Positions 18,557 through 27,545 of a stretch of DNA of 33,896 nucleotides are shown here, piece after piece. The position numbers and the translations under genes are program-made. The stretch is from the NCBI GenBank assembly GCA_903873945.1, contig CAIQQM010000066.1:1-33896 (forward strand), read 5' to 3'. How positions within the stretch are numbered: position 1 is the first letter of the stretch; each line of letters begins with the position of its first letter. The notes beneath the pieces were generated by a model. That model did not search any database. It was not told the origin of the DNA and saw nothing but the letters and a program-made list of their open reading frames with translations. The stretch is from an uncultured Verrucomicrobiota bacterium. Its GTDB lineage: Bacteria > Verrucomicrobiota > Verrucomicrobiia > Limisphaerales > UBA8199.

Positions 18557-19813
18557 ATGGCAAAGCTGACGGTTAAAGATTTGAATGTCCGCGGCAAACG
18601 CGTGTTCGTGCGCGTGGATTACAACGTGCCGATGGAAGAAAAGTGTGGGCAGATGGTCATCACCGATGCGACCCGCATTGTGGAAACCCTGCCGACGCTG
18701 AGGTTGCTGATCGAGCAGGGCGGGAAATTGATTCTGGCAGCCCATTTGGGCCGACCCAAAGGCAAACGCGAGCCCTCCATGTCGCTGCGTCCCGTTGCCG
18801 CCAAGCTCGCGGACCTGCTCGGCTTCCCGGTTGCGTTCGTGGATGATTGTATCGGTCAGAAAGTCGAGCAGGCCGTCAGTGTGATGAAACCCGGAGATGT
18901 GCTGCTGCTCGAAAACGTGCGTTTCTACAAAGAAGAAGAGGCCAACGACCCCGTTTTTGCCGAAAAGCTTGCCAGAGTCGCGGACGTGTATGTGAACGAT
19001 GCCTTCGGCGCCGCTCATCGTGCTCATGCTTCGACGGAAGGCGTCGCGCGGCTCGTGGCCAAGCGCGGCGGTCAGTGCGCAGCTGGCTTGTTGATGGAAC
19101 GAGAATTGAAGTTCCTTGGGGATGAGCTCGAAAACCCGGCGCGCCCGTTCGTCGTTATTCTCGGCGGGGCAAAAGTTTCGGATAAAATCCAAGTCATTGA
19201 CCGGCTGCTCGAAAAGGCTGATGCGCTCCTGATTGGCGGAGCAATGGCCTACACGTTCCGGCTGGCGGAAGGGTTCACAGTGGGCAAGTCGCTCGTGGAA
19301 CCGGATAAGGCGGACATTGCCAGGGCCGCCCTGGCTAAAGCCAAGGCGAGGAATGTGAAATTCCTCCTGCCTTCGGATGATGTGGTGGCCACACCCGTCA
19401 AGACCGATAAGCTGGACAAGAAGGGCAAGCAAATCGTTGAATGGCAAAACCCACGCGCAAATACGGGTTCAGATTGCCCTGAAGACGCGGCTGGACTAGA
19501 CATCGGACCCGCCACGGTCAAGGCCTACTCTGAGGTCATCCTCAAAGCCAAAACCATTCTCTGGAACGGCCCCATGGGCTTGTTCGAGGACAAACGCTTC
19601 GCCGCAGGCACTAACGCCATTGCCCGCGCCGTGGCCGACTCCACACAGAAGCAAGGTGCCAAGAGCATCATCGGCGGTGGCGATAGCGTTAAGGCGCTCA
19701 ACAAGACCGGGCTCGGTGACAAGGTCACATTCATGAGCACCGGCGGCGGCGCGAGTTTGGAGTTCCTTGAAGGCAAAGAACTGCCAGGGGTTGCGGCTTT
19801 GAGTGACAAGTAA
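18557..19813 (+). CDS. pgk: Phosphoglycerate kinase
   Basis: KRVFVRVDYNVPM, LAAHLGRPKG, PFVVILGGAKVSDKIQVIDRLL, WNGPMGLFE, IIGGGDSVKA, STGGGASLEFLEGKELPGV. Confidence 0.97.
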   Translation: MAKLTVKDLNVRGKRVFVRVDYNVPMEEKCGQMVITDATRIVETLPTLRLLIEQGGKLILAAHLGRPKGKREPSMSLRPVAAKLADLLGFPVAFVDDCIGQKVEQAVSVMKPGDVLLLENVRFYKEEEANDPVFAEKLARVADVYVNDAFGAAHRAHASTEGVARLVAKRGGQCAAGLLMERELKFLGDELENPARPFVVILGGAKVSDKIQVIDRLLEKADALLIGGAMAYTFRLAEGFTVGKSLVEPDKADIARAALAKAKARNVKFLLPSDDVVATPVKTDKLDKKGKQIVEWQNPRANTGSDCPEDAAGLDIGPATVKAYSEVILKAKTILWNGPMGLFEDKRFAAGTNAIARAVADSTQKQGAKSIIGGGDSVKALNKTGLGDKVTFMSTGGGASLEFLEGKELPGVAALSDK

Positions 19814-19831
19814 CGGGTAACTGCGGATCTG

Positions 19832-20599
19832 ATGATGAACAAAGAACGAAAACTGATTATTGCCGGAAACTGGAAGATGAACAAAACCGCGGCCGAGGCG
19901 CTCGATCTTGTCCGCGGCCTCAAACTTGAACTGGCCAATGTTAAAGAGGTGGACATCGTTGTCTGCCCGCCTTTCACGGCTTTAGGTGCGGTTTCCAGGG
20001 ACATTCTTGATTCCAATATCCGGCTCGGCGCCCAGAATATGAGCGAGAACAATGTCGGTGCATTCACCGGCGAAATCGCAGCTGGCATGCTGAAGGAATT
20101 CTCTGTGCGGTACGTCATCCTTGGCCACTCGGAGCGTCGCCAATACCAGAAGGAATCGGATGCGCTGATTTCAAAGAAGGCGCAAGCTGTCCATGCCGCA
20201 TCACTCAAACCGATCGTCTGCGTCGGTGAAACCCTCGCCGAGCGCGAAGGGGGGCAAACAGAAAAAGTGTTGGAAACTCAGTTGCGTGGCAGCCTCGCTG
20301 GTTTGAGCAAAGATCAGATGGTGGAAACAATTGTCGCTTATGAACCCGTGTGGGCCATTGGCACGGGCAAAACTGCTTCCACGGGACAAGCCGAACTGGC
20401 ACATGCATTCATTCGGGGTGTGCTTGCAAAAATGTTTGACGAAACAATTGCCCGACGCGTCCGGATCCAATATGGTGGCAGCGTCAAGCCTTCCAATGCG
20501 CGTGAATTGATGAGCCAGCCTGATGTGGATGGCGCACTGGTGGGCGGAGCTTCACTTGAAGTCCGCAGCTTTGCTGACATAATTCGGAATTCGATTTAG
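19832..20599 (+). CDS. tpiA: Triosephosphate isomerase (MNKERK start may be 3 nt downstream)
   Basis: IAGNWKMNKT, YVILGHSERR, VAYEPVWAIGTGKTAS, IQYGGSVKPSNA, DGALVGGASL. Confidence 0.97.
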   Translation: MMNKERKLIIAGNWKMNKTAAEALDLVRGLKLELANVKEVDIVVCPPFTALGAVSRDILDSNIRLGAQNMSENNVGAFTGEIAAGMLKEFSVRYVILGHSERRQYQKESDALISKKAQAVHAASLKPIVCVGETLAEREGGQTEKVLETQLRGSLAGLSKDQMVETIVAYEPVWAIGTGKTASTGQAELAHAFIRGVLAKMFDETIARRVRIQYGGSVKPSNARELMSQPDVDGALVGGASLEVRSFADIIRNSI

Positions 20600-20610
20600 A
20601 AAGACATTAT

Positions 20611-21045
20611 ATGGGTTTTTTAATCGGTCTTTTGACTGTGGTGATGGTGCTGGATTGCATGGCGATGATATTTCTTGTCCTGATCCAGCTTCCTAAAAAA
20701 GATGCTGGTGCCGGACTGGCCTTTGGCGGCAGTGCCTCGGACGCCTTGTTCGGATCAGGCAGCGGCACGGTTCTGACGAAGATCACCAAATACGCGGCTA
20801 CCATCTTCTTCGTGCTGGCGCTCATGCTGGCCGCTTTGCAAAGCCATTATCACAGCCGGGCAGGTTCTGAATTCCAACGGATGCTCGAACAGCCAGGTAA
20901 ACTTCCACCAGCCGGAACAACGTCCATGCCCGCTACGATGCCAGCCGTTCAGGCAACCGCCACTAACCTGTTAACCACGCCTGTGCCGATGCCGGCCGGC
21001 CAATCCGCGGCTTCGCCCAATCCAGCCCCAATTTCAACGAAATAA
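20611..21045 (+). CDS. secG: Preprotein translocase subunit SecG
   Basis: Two hydrophobic segments with LIQLPKKDAGAGLAFGGSASDALFGSGSGTVLTKITKYAATIFF; Pro/Ala-rich tail; adjacent to tpiA. Confidence 0.93.
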   Translation: MGFLIGLLTVVMVLDCMAMIFLVLIQLPKKDAGAGLAFGGSASDALFGSGSGTVLTKITKYAATIFFVLALMLAALQSHYHSRAGSEFQRMLEQPGKLPPAGTTSMPATMPAVQATATNLLTTPVPMPAGQSAASPNPAPISTK

Positions 21046-21091
21046 CCGGTGGCGATAAAGATTCGGTGGGTTTCGAGCTGTTCCGGTTTCC

Positions 21092-21916
21092 TTATGGTCC
21101 TTTTTCCTCAAAGGCAAAGGCTCCGTAACCCACCACCTGATCGCGCGGACCAGAGGTATCGCCCGAGTTGCGCAAATCGACCGTGCGCGCGTGTAGACCA
21201 TGCTGGCGTGCGGTTTGCAGCAGACCGCAAATTGGATTCCTCCCACAAGCTTGGTCTTCGCCGATACGCCCGGGTTTCAGGGCTTCTATCGCTTTGGCCG
21301 TGACGTGGTCGGAATGCCTGGCAGTTTCGTAATCGAAATAATGGCTCAGGTCGGAACTGATAACGAATCGTGTCTCGGTTCCGCCCCAGAGGGCATCAAG
21401 CACTTCACTGATCTCCTCGGCACTGGCGCGGCCTACGGCTAGCGGAACCAGTTTGAAAGTGTTGAGCACCGTTTGAAGAAAGGGCAATTGCACCTCCAAC
21501 GCATGTTCCCGCTCGTGGGCTTCGTTCAGCACCACGACCTGACGCAGTGAGCAAATCCTGCGCACAGCTTCAACATCCACTTCCACGTCACCGAGTGGTG
21601 TGGCGAAAGCTCCGACGGATGTCGCTGCCAACCCTTCGAACGAGACATAATGCGATGGCCCTAACAAAACGACGCGCTTGATAATATCGCGAACAGGCAT
21701 GAGCAGGGCATAGGCAGAAGCCGCAATCGGTCCCGAAAAGACATAACCGGCATGGGGGACGATGAGGGCTTTGGGTGGGGGAAAATTAGAAGGCGTAACC
21801 TGGCGTAATAGAGCGTTAATCAGCGCACTTAGCTGCACAGGGTCGGCTGGATAGAACCGGCCGGCCACGGCCGGAGGCCGGATTTTAGCCGCATCGATTG
21901 TTGCGACATTTGCCAT
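21092..21916 (-). CDS. amrB: AmmeMemoRadiSam system protein B (MEMO1 family)
   Basis: From M at 21916: RPPAVAGRFYPADPVQL, IVPHAGYVFSGPIAASAY, VLLGPSHYV, EHALEVQLPFLQ, ISSDLSHYFDYETA. The longer ORF start overlaps the upstream gene and is unlikely. Confidence 0.92.
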   Translation of the reverse strand: MANVATIDAAKIRPPAVAGRFYPADPVQLSALINALLRQVTPSNFPPPKALIVPHAGYVFSGPIAASAYALLMPVRDIIKRVVLLGPSHYVSFEGLAATSVGAFATPLGDVEVDVEAVRRICSLRQVVVLNEAHEREHALEVQLPFLQTVLNTFKLVPLAVGRASAEEISEVLDALWGGTETRFVISSDLSHYFDYETARHSDHVTAKAIEALKPGRIGEDQACGRNPICGLLQTARQHGLHARTVDLRNSGDTSGPRDQVVGYGAFAFEEKGP

Positions 21917-21918
21917 AT

Positions 21919-23184
21919 TCAGCTCACATCTACGCCGCGTGGCAAACGGGTGCAGTAATCGGCTATGCCTTGACCGATCCGAACTCCCGCTGCTCCGGCT
22001 GCGGGCCAAATTCCCGGAATGGAGGTGTGACATTTCGGGCATTTGCCGTCTGAGGTGAGGTTGTATTCGCGCACCAGATAACCAAACCGGTCGATCAGCT
22101 TCACGCGGCAGCCGGGGCAAAAAGTGTTTTCCAGCGTGCCGACGCTGCCGGGTGCGTTGCCGGCATAGACGAAGCGTAAGCCTTCTTCGCTGCCGATTTC
22201 GGCAGCGCGGATAAGTTGCCCCGAGGCGGTGTTTGGCAGATTCGTCATCTTATAATCCTTGTGAAAGGCAGTGATATGCCAGGGGATGTCGCGGCTAACG
22301 GAAGCCAGAAAGCGCGCAATCTGGCGCAATTCAGATTCGCTGTCGTTGAAACCAGGGATCAGGAGAGTGACAACCTCGAGCCAAAGTCCGCGCTCATGAA
22401 CCATGCGGATGCCTTCGATCACATGCTTGAGTGTTCCACCGAGCGTCCGGTAGCGCTTGTCATCAAATCCCTTCAAATCGATTTTATAAGCGACAATCCA
22501 AGGTCGGAGAAAATCGAGCGCTTCAGGCGTGGCATTGCCGTTCGAAACGAAGGCGCAGGCCAACTCCGCGGCTTTCGCCTCCTGAAAGATGGCGACCGCC
22601 CATTCGGCGGTAATAAGCGGCTCGTTGTAGCTGGACACCATCAACCGCGCCCCTTGCCGCCGGCCGGTGCGCACGATTTGTTGGGGAGTCGCCGGCTCGA
22701 TGGCGGCCAGCGAAGCTTCATCCCGCAGCGCCTGGCTCGTGACCCAGTTCTGGCAATAGGAACAGTGGAAATCGCAGCCCATCATCCCGAAGGTCAGCGC
22801 ATCGCTCCCGGGATAAACGTGGAAGAAAGGCTTCTTTTCGACGGGATCGCATTGTACCCCGGCGACATAGCCGAAGGGCACGCGCAGCCGGCCCTCTTGG
22901 TTAAAGCGCACTTTGCAAATCCCACGCCGTCCAGGGAAAATCAGGCAGCGGTGACCGCAAGCGAAACAGCGAACCCGATCTCCCTCCGTTCGCCAAAGCG
23001 AGCCGATGGTCGTTTGACGATCCAGCGTGCTTGCCAGCGCTTCGCTCGCCACGCCCAGCTTCATTCCTATCGGAGGCGCTGGGGTCATGGTATCGGGCTT
23101 GAGGCCGGAAATTGGCACCGGAAACTTCATGCCGAAATTGAAATCCGTATAAGGCACTTTGGCCCTGTCAGCGGTCTTTGTCAA
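21919..23184 (-). CDS. amrS: AmmeMemoRadiSam system radical SAM enzyme
   Basis: GCDFHCSYCQNW (CxxxCxxC cluster motif), SYNEPLITAEW, N-terminal CFACGHRC and C-terminal CPGC...CPKCH zinc-like motifs. The gap to amrB is 2 nt. An internal start is possible. Confidence 0.93.
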   Translation of the reverse strand: MTKTADRAKVPYTDFNFGMKFPVPISGLKPDTMTPAPPIGMKLGVASEALASTLDRQTTIGSLWRTEGDRVRCFACGHRCLIFPGRRGICKVRFNQEGRLRVPFGYVAGVQCDPVEKKPFFHVYPGSDALTFGMMGCDFHCSYCQNWVTSQALRDEASLAAIEPATPQQIVRTGRRQGARLMVSSYNEPLITAEWAVAIFQEAKAAELACAFVSNGNATPEALDFLRPWIVAYKIDLKGFDDKRYRTLGGTLKHVIEGIRMVHERGLWLEVVTLLIPGFNDSESELRQIARFLASVSRDIPWHITAFHKDYKMTNLPNTASGQLIRAAEIGSEEGLRFVYAGNAPGSVGTLENTFCPGCRVKLIDRFGYLVREYNLTSDGKCPKCHTSIPGIWPAAGAAGVRIGQGIADYCTRLPRGVDVS

Positions 23185-23352
23185 AGCAGCAGAAGCTGCG
23201 GTTTATGGTCCAATGGTTTTCGTTTGTGAAAATCCTTGTCAATTCCCGCCCGCGCTAGCTCCTGTCCGATTGCCCTTGGCGCTGCAAATTCCAGACTTGG
23301 CAAAAAACGTCCGACAGTTCACTTTCAGCGACAAAAATACTGTGGAAAGATC

Positions 23353-24558
23353 ATGAAAATCCTAATTGCTGACAAATTCTCCGAAAAGCACATTACTTGT
23401 CTTACTCGGCTCGGGTGTGAGGTTACCTACAAGCCTTCTGTCAAGGCTGAGGAACTGCCCAAAATCATAGGCGACAACAAAGTTATCATCGTCCGCAGCA
23501 AGAAAGTGACTGCGGATACGATCAAGGCTTCCGACCAATTGGCTTTGATTCTCCGTGCCGGCGCTGGCGTGAATACCATTGATGTTAAGACTGCCAGCTC
23601 GCGCGGCGTGTTCGTGACCAACTGTCCCGGCAAAAACTCAGTCGCCGTGGCTGAACTGGTCTTTGCGCTCCTGCTCTCCGTCGACCGCCGCATCCCGGAC
23701 AATGTGGCCGCCTTGCGCGCGCACAAGTGGAACAAAAAGGAGTTCTCCAAAGCCGACGGCATCTTTGGCAAAACTCTCGGCATCGTCGGCGTCGGCCAGA
23801 TCGGCCGCGAGGTCATTATCCGTGCTCGCGCTTTCGGCCTGCGCACGATTGCCTGGTCACGCTCGCTGACGCCGGAAAAGGCCAAAGACCTCGGTGTCGA
23901 ACGCTGCGAAAATATGGACGACATCTTCCGGCAGGCGGATATCGTATCACTGCATCTGGCGCTTAAGCCAGAGACTCGCAAATTGGTCAACGCCGCTCGC
24001 CTCGCCTTGATGAAACCCAACGCCATTCTCATCAACACGGCTCGCGGCGAGGTCGTCGACCAGCCCGCGCTGCAAGCCGCGTTGCAAGCCGGGAAAATTC
24101 GCGTCGGGCTGGATGTGTTCGATCCGGAGCCGGCTGAAGCGACGGCTGACTTTTCGGATGCAATGCTCGATCTGCCCAATCTCTACGGTTCGCACCACAT
24201 CGGCGCTTCCACTGAGCAGGCGCAGGAAGCTATTGCCGAAGAGGCCATACGGATTATTGAGACATTCATGAAAACCGGCGTAGTGCTTAACTGCGTCAAC
24301 ATCGCCACGCGCACACCCGCAAAGTGGCAGCTCGTCGTCCGCCATTACGACCGCGTTGGCGTCCTGGCATTCGTCATGGACCAGATCCGCCGGGCTGGCA
24401 TCAATATCGAGGAAGTGCAAAACGTCATTTTTGACGGCGCAGCTGCTGCCAGTTGCCGCATTCAGCTCGACGTTGAGCCGGGTACCGACCTCCTCTCTTC
24501 GATCAAGGGGGGCAATGCAGACATTGCTGGCCTTGAATTGCTGAAAATCGGAGACTAA
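23353..24558 (+). CDS. serA: D-3-phosphoglycerate dehydrogenase with C-terminal ACT-like domain
   Basis: From ATG 23353: MKILIADKFSEKHI, LILRAGAGVNTIDV, KTLGIVGVGQIGREVI, NAILINTARGEVVDQPAL, C-terminal HYDRVGVLAFVMDQIRRAGINIEEVQNVIF. Confidence 0.92.
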   Translation: MKILIADKFSEKHITCLTRLGCEVTYKPSVKAEELPKIIGDNKVIIVRSKKVTADTIKASDQLALILRAGAGVNTIDVKTASSRGVFVTNCPGKNSVAVAELVFALLLSVDRRIPDNVAALRAHKWNKKEFSKADGIFGKTLGIVGVGQIGREVIIRARAFGLRTIAWSRSLTPEKAKDLGVERCENMDDIFRQADIVSLHLALKPETRKLVNAARLALMKPNAILINTARGEVVDQPALQAALQAGKIRVGLDVFDPEPAEATADFSDAMLDLPNLYGSHHIGASTEQAQEAIAEEAIRIIETFMKTGVVLNCVNIATRTPAKWQLVVRHYDRVGVLAFVMDQIRRAGINIEEVQNVIFDGAAAASCRIQLDVEPGTDLLSSIKGGNADIAGLELLKIGD

Positions 24559-24575
24559 CCCGAGATGATTCCCCT

Positions 24576-24618
24576 CCCTCTCTTCGCGACGCAAGTGTGA
24601 GGAGAGGGCAGGTTTTTT
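24576..24618 (+). terminator. Candidate rho-independent terminator after serA
   Basis: CCCTCTC (24576-24582) pairs with GAGAGGG (24602-24608), followed by a TTTTTT run (24613-24618). Confidence 0.6.
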
Positions 24619-24700
24619 AATTCTCCGTCAAATTCCTTAACCCCACAGCCGTATTCTGCGCAGTCAAAGGCGGCTCGCGATGCTGTTCCTTGTCTCCTTC

Positions 24701-27358
24701 TCAGTCAGCGACGACGAGCAATTGTAAGCCGGCGATATTGACGAAGTTGTAAGTCGTGTTGCCGCCTCCCGGCAATGCGGTGTAGCGCCGGTTTTGCGCC
24801 AGGTAACTCATGTTGCGCGAGCATTCATCTTCCGAGATGCGAATGGAATAGTTCTCGCCGGCTTTGAGCAATGCTCGAATGGGCGCAGACATATCCACCC
24901 GTTGCCAATTTCCCGACTGCGGCATAATCAGATAACCTGCGGCAACTAGGGCATCTGAACCCGCCTGGCGAATTTCAAGTTTCTTCACGGCGCAAGTGAT
25001 GCCGGTATTGACCGGACCGGCGCCGTTGCTGAACTGTGCAGAGATCAGGTAGTGTCCACTCCGCTTGGCGACGAAGCTCTTAATGAGCAGCTCGTCGCCG
25101 GGCTTGCCCCAGTTCACAAAGCAACGTCCTTCAGCAAGGTTGCCGCCGCGATTCTCCATCTCCCGTGCCGGGATAACCCATTCGGTGTTATCGGCGGCAT
25201 AATACCGGGTTGGTGTCAGGTGCGAGGCGTTGCCGGTCTTTGCATCGAGGGCTTCGACCGCATAGAAATGAATGCTATTGGTGCAGTCGGCGGAGTGGGG
25301 GTCAACCCAGCACGTTTTCTTCAGGCTCCGGGCGGCCAGCTTGCCGTCACGGTAGATGCTAAAGACAACATTCGATGCGGTTTGCTGCGTGTAATGGAGT
25401 GCCAACAAACCTTGTTCGACGGTGATACCTCCCTGGCCAACGTTTTCCCATTCCGGCTGCAAGGGTCCGAACAAGGCGCGGTCATCCGACGTGTCTGTGA
25501 TGAGGCGAAGGCTGCTCTGACTCCCTTCAGGCGCAGGGTTTGAGAGATAGATGTCCCATTGGTTTTGGCCCTGCAAGAAATTGGCCGATGTGAAAGCGTC
25601 GCTGACCGGTTTCCCATTCAGCTCGGTCCTGCGGATTTGACAGGCGCCCGTGTCTTTCCCGCCGGCGGGCGGGAAATGGACGCGAACATGGATGGTCTTG
25701 CCGAGGTAGTTGAAATTACGGAGCTCGAGCATGTCGGTTGACGCAAAGATTCCGTTGCGCAAGCCGCCGGTGATAAAGGGCGCGAAGCGAATTCCTTCCA
25801 GGGAGGTTTCGAGGCCGAAGATGACGTCCTGCACCATGGACAAGTACCCTGCTACTGACCAAAGCTGCCTGCGGGAATTGACCACCGGGCCCTGAAGCGG
25901 TTCAGTCTTCACTTGGGCTCTGCCGCCGGCGAAGTCTGAATTTTCCATGTTCGAGAGGTTGAAAGCTGCGCCGCGCATGAGCGAATGGACGCCCTGGGCG
26001 ACAGCTCCCGCGTTGCCCGCCTTGCGGGCGGCTTTGGTCCAGTACGCGGTGACAAATGGCCAGATGGCGTCGTTGTGGTAGACAGGAACGGTATGTTCCT
26101 GCGGCCACACTACCGGCGGACCATACGGGCCGATCGGGTAATGGCTGATGATGGATTTGGCCGCGGCATCGTCGGCGACGTTGAGCAAAATGGCGAGCGA
26201 TTCGCCCAGCAAATCGTAACGATGCGCCCGGATGGGCTGGGCTTTGTCGGTAAAAAGGTAGGTGCTGTAAAAGCCGGCTTCGGAGTCAAAAAAGTTCCGG
26301 TTGATGGCCGCCTTCAAGTCTTTGGCCCAGGCAGCGTAGCGGGCTTGTTCGTCGCTGCGGCCCAGGCGGTTGGCATATTCTGAGGCGATGACTAGGGCGA
26401 AATAGTTAGCGACATTCACCGAGAGGGCTTTGGACATGCCGATGGCCACAACATTGTCCTTCGTCCAACCCGGGTAGGTTTGCTCGCGCCAGTCTAGGAA
26501 CGATTGTTCGCCGCGGTAAAGCCCGTCGGCCGAATCGAAGACAAGCCGGCGATCCTGTTCAAGCGTGTCGCGAAGGATGGGATAGACTTTGGCAAGAAAA
26601 GCCTGCCGCTCCGGTTCGGGAAGATACTTCAAGGTCTCGCTGGCTCCAAGAATCCAGACGATCCGGTCGCTTGAAATCGGATAGCTGCCGCCGGACCCGG
26701 TATCCTGCACAATCTGGTTGGCAAAGCCGTTGGTGACGGAGGGTTTAAGCGTTGAAGACTTGAACAGAAGCGAGGCGGCGGCACGAGTCGGATCAAACCC
26801 TGCCAGCGCCATATGCGTGGAGTAGGCAAGGTCGCGTGTCCAGACGTAGGTCCAAAATTCGCCGGTTTGGAAGGCCTCAAGCTGGATGGCTTCGCCGTGG
26901 CCGTAAGCGGAGTCTTTGATCCGGGAAACAGAGTTCTGGAGCGCTTCATTTACGGTGAGAGCGTAGAGGCCGTCAAAGAGAAGATTGCCGGTGCGTATGG
27001 TTGCATGCGCGGGCGTTTCGGAGAACGTGACCTTTTTCTCCGGTGGCTGGTTGTCCCGCAGTTCGGCGTTGCTCGCCAAGTCGTAAGTTCGAAGATTGCC
27101 TTCCTCTTTGGCGGTAATTGTGGCGCAGAGCGGTCCCTCAACAAATGAATCAGAAATCTGGCCTTTAGTTTGCGCGAGGCTGAGGCCAACGAGAGCAGGA
27201 AGAAACGCGAAACGCGCCGTGCGCACATGAAAAAGGAAGCGAGGCTTCAAGGGCGCATTTCCGGTAGGGAATGGCGTTCGTAAAGGCAGCATGAGCCGCA
27301 GTTTAGGCCGTAATTCCTGAGTTGGCCAGTTCCCACCGGAGGTATTATTATGGCCCAC
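24701..27358 (-). CDS. Secreted six-hairpin (alpha/alpha)6 glycosidase-like protein with C-terminal beta domains
   Basis: 885 aa. TGEFWTYVWTRDLAYSTHMALAGFDPTRAAASLLF, DGLYRGEQSFLDWREQTYPGW, VWPQEHTVPVYHNDAIWPFVTAYWTKAA. The start may be internal (signal peptide near RFAFLPALVGLSLAQT). Confidence 0.7.
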   Translation of the reverse strand: MGHNNTSGGNWPTQELRPKLRLMLPLRTPFPTGNAPLKPRFLFHVRTARFAFLPALVGLSLAQTKGQISDSFVEGPLCATITAKEEGNLRTYDLASNAELRDNQPPEKKVTFSETPAHATIRTGNLLFDGLYALTVNEALQNSVSRIKDSAYGHGEAIQLEAFQTGEFWTYVWTRDLAYSTHMALAGFDPTRAAASLLFKSSTLKPSVTNGFANQIVQDTGSGGSYPISSDRIVWILGASETLKYLPEPERQAFLAKVYPILRDTLEQDRRLVFDSADGLYRGEQSFLDWREQTYPGWTKDNVVAIGMSKALSVNVANYFALVIASEYANRLGRSDEQARYAAWAKDLKAAINRNFFDSEAGFYSTYLFTDKAQPIRAHRYDLLGESLAILLNVADDAAAKSIISHYPIGPYGPPVVWPQEHTVPVYHNDAIWPFVTAYWTKAARKAGNAGAVAQGVHSLMRGAAFNLSNMENSDFAGGRAQVKTEPLQGPVVNSRRQLWSVAGYLSMVQDVIFGLETSLEGIRFAPFITGGLRNGIFASTDMLELRNFNYLGKTIHVRVHFPPAGGKDTGACQIRRTELNGKPVSDAFTSANFLQGQNQWDIYLSNPAPEGSQSSLRLITDTSDDRALFGPLQPEWENVGQGGITVEQGLLALHYTQQTASNVVFSIYRDGKLAARSLKKTCWVDPHSADCTNSIHFYAVEALDAKTGNASHLTPTRYYAADNTEWVIPAREMENRGGNLAEGRCFVNWGKPGDELLIKSFVAKRSGHYLISAQFSNGAGPVNTGITCAVKKLEIRQAGSDALVAAGYLIMPQSGNWQRVDMSAPIRALLKAGENYSIRISEDECSRNMSYLAQNRRYTALPGGGNTTYNFVNIAGLQLLVVAD

Positions 27359-27453
27359 GTTTTCCGCAGCACACGGGATCGTCGCACTCTCGATTTGTGA
27401 GCCTCAACGCGGGGGCGTCGGGTGCCGCGTATCTCAAATCGAACCTGGATTTC

Positions 27454-27481
27454 TTGACAGTTTTTAAGCAATTCCGATAAG
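27454..27481 (+). promoter_or_regulatory. Candidate sigma-70 promoter for symporter
   Basis: TTGACA (27454-27459), 16-bp spacer, GATAAG (27476-27481). Confidence 0.4.
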
Positions 27482-27545
27482 GTTCGCTTCGGCACCCGCG
27501 CGGGCCGAACCAGGACGCGACCCTATGGCTTTAAATCCTTGATTT

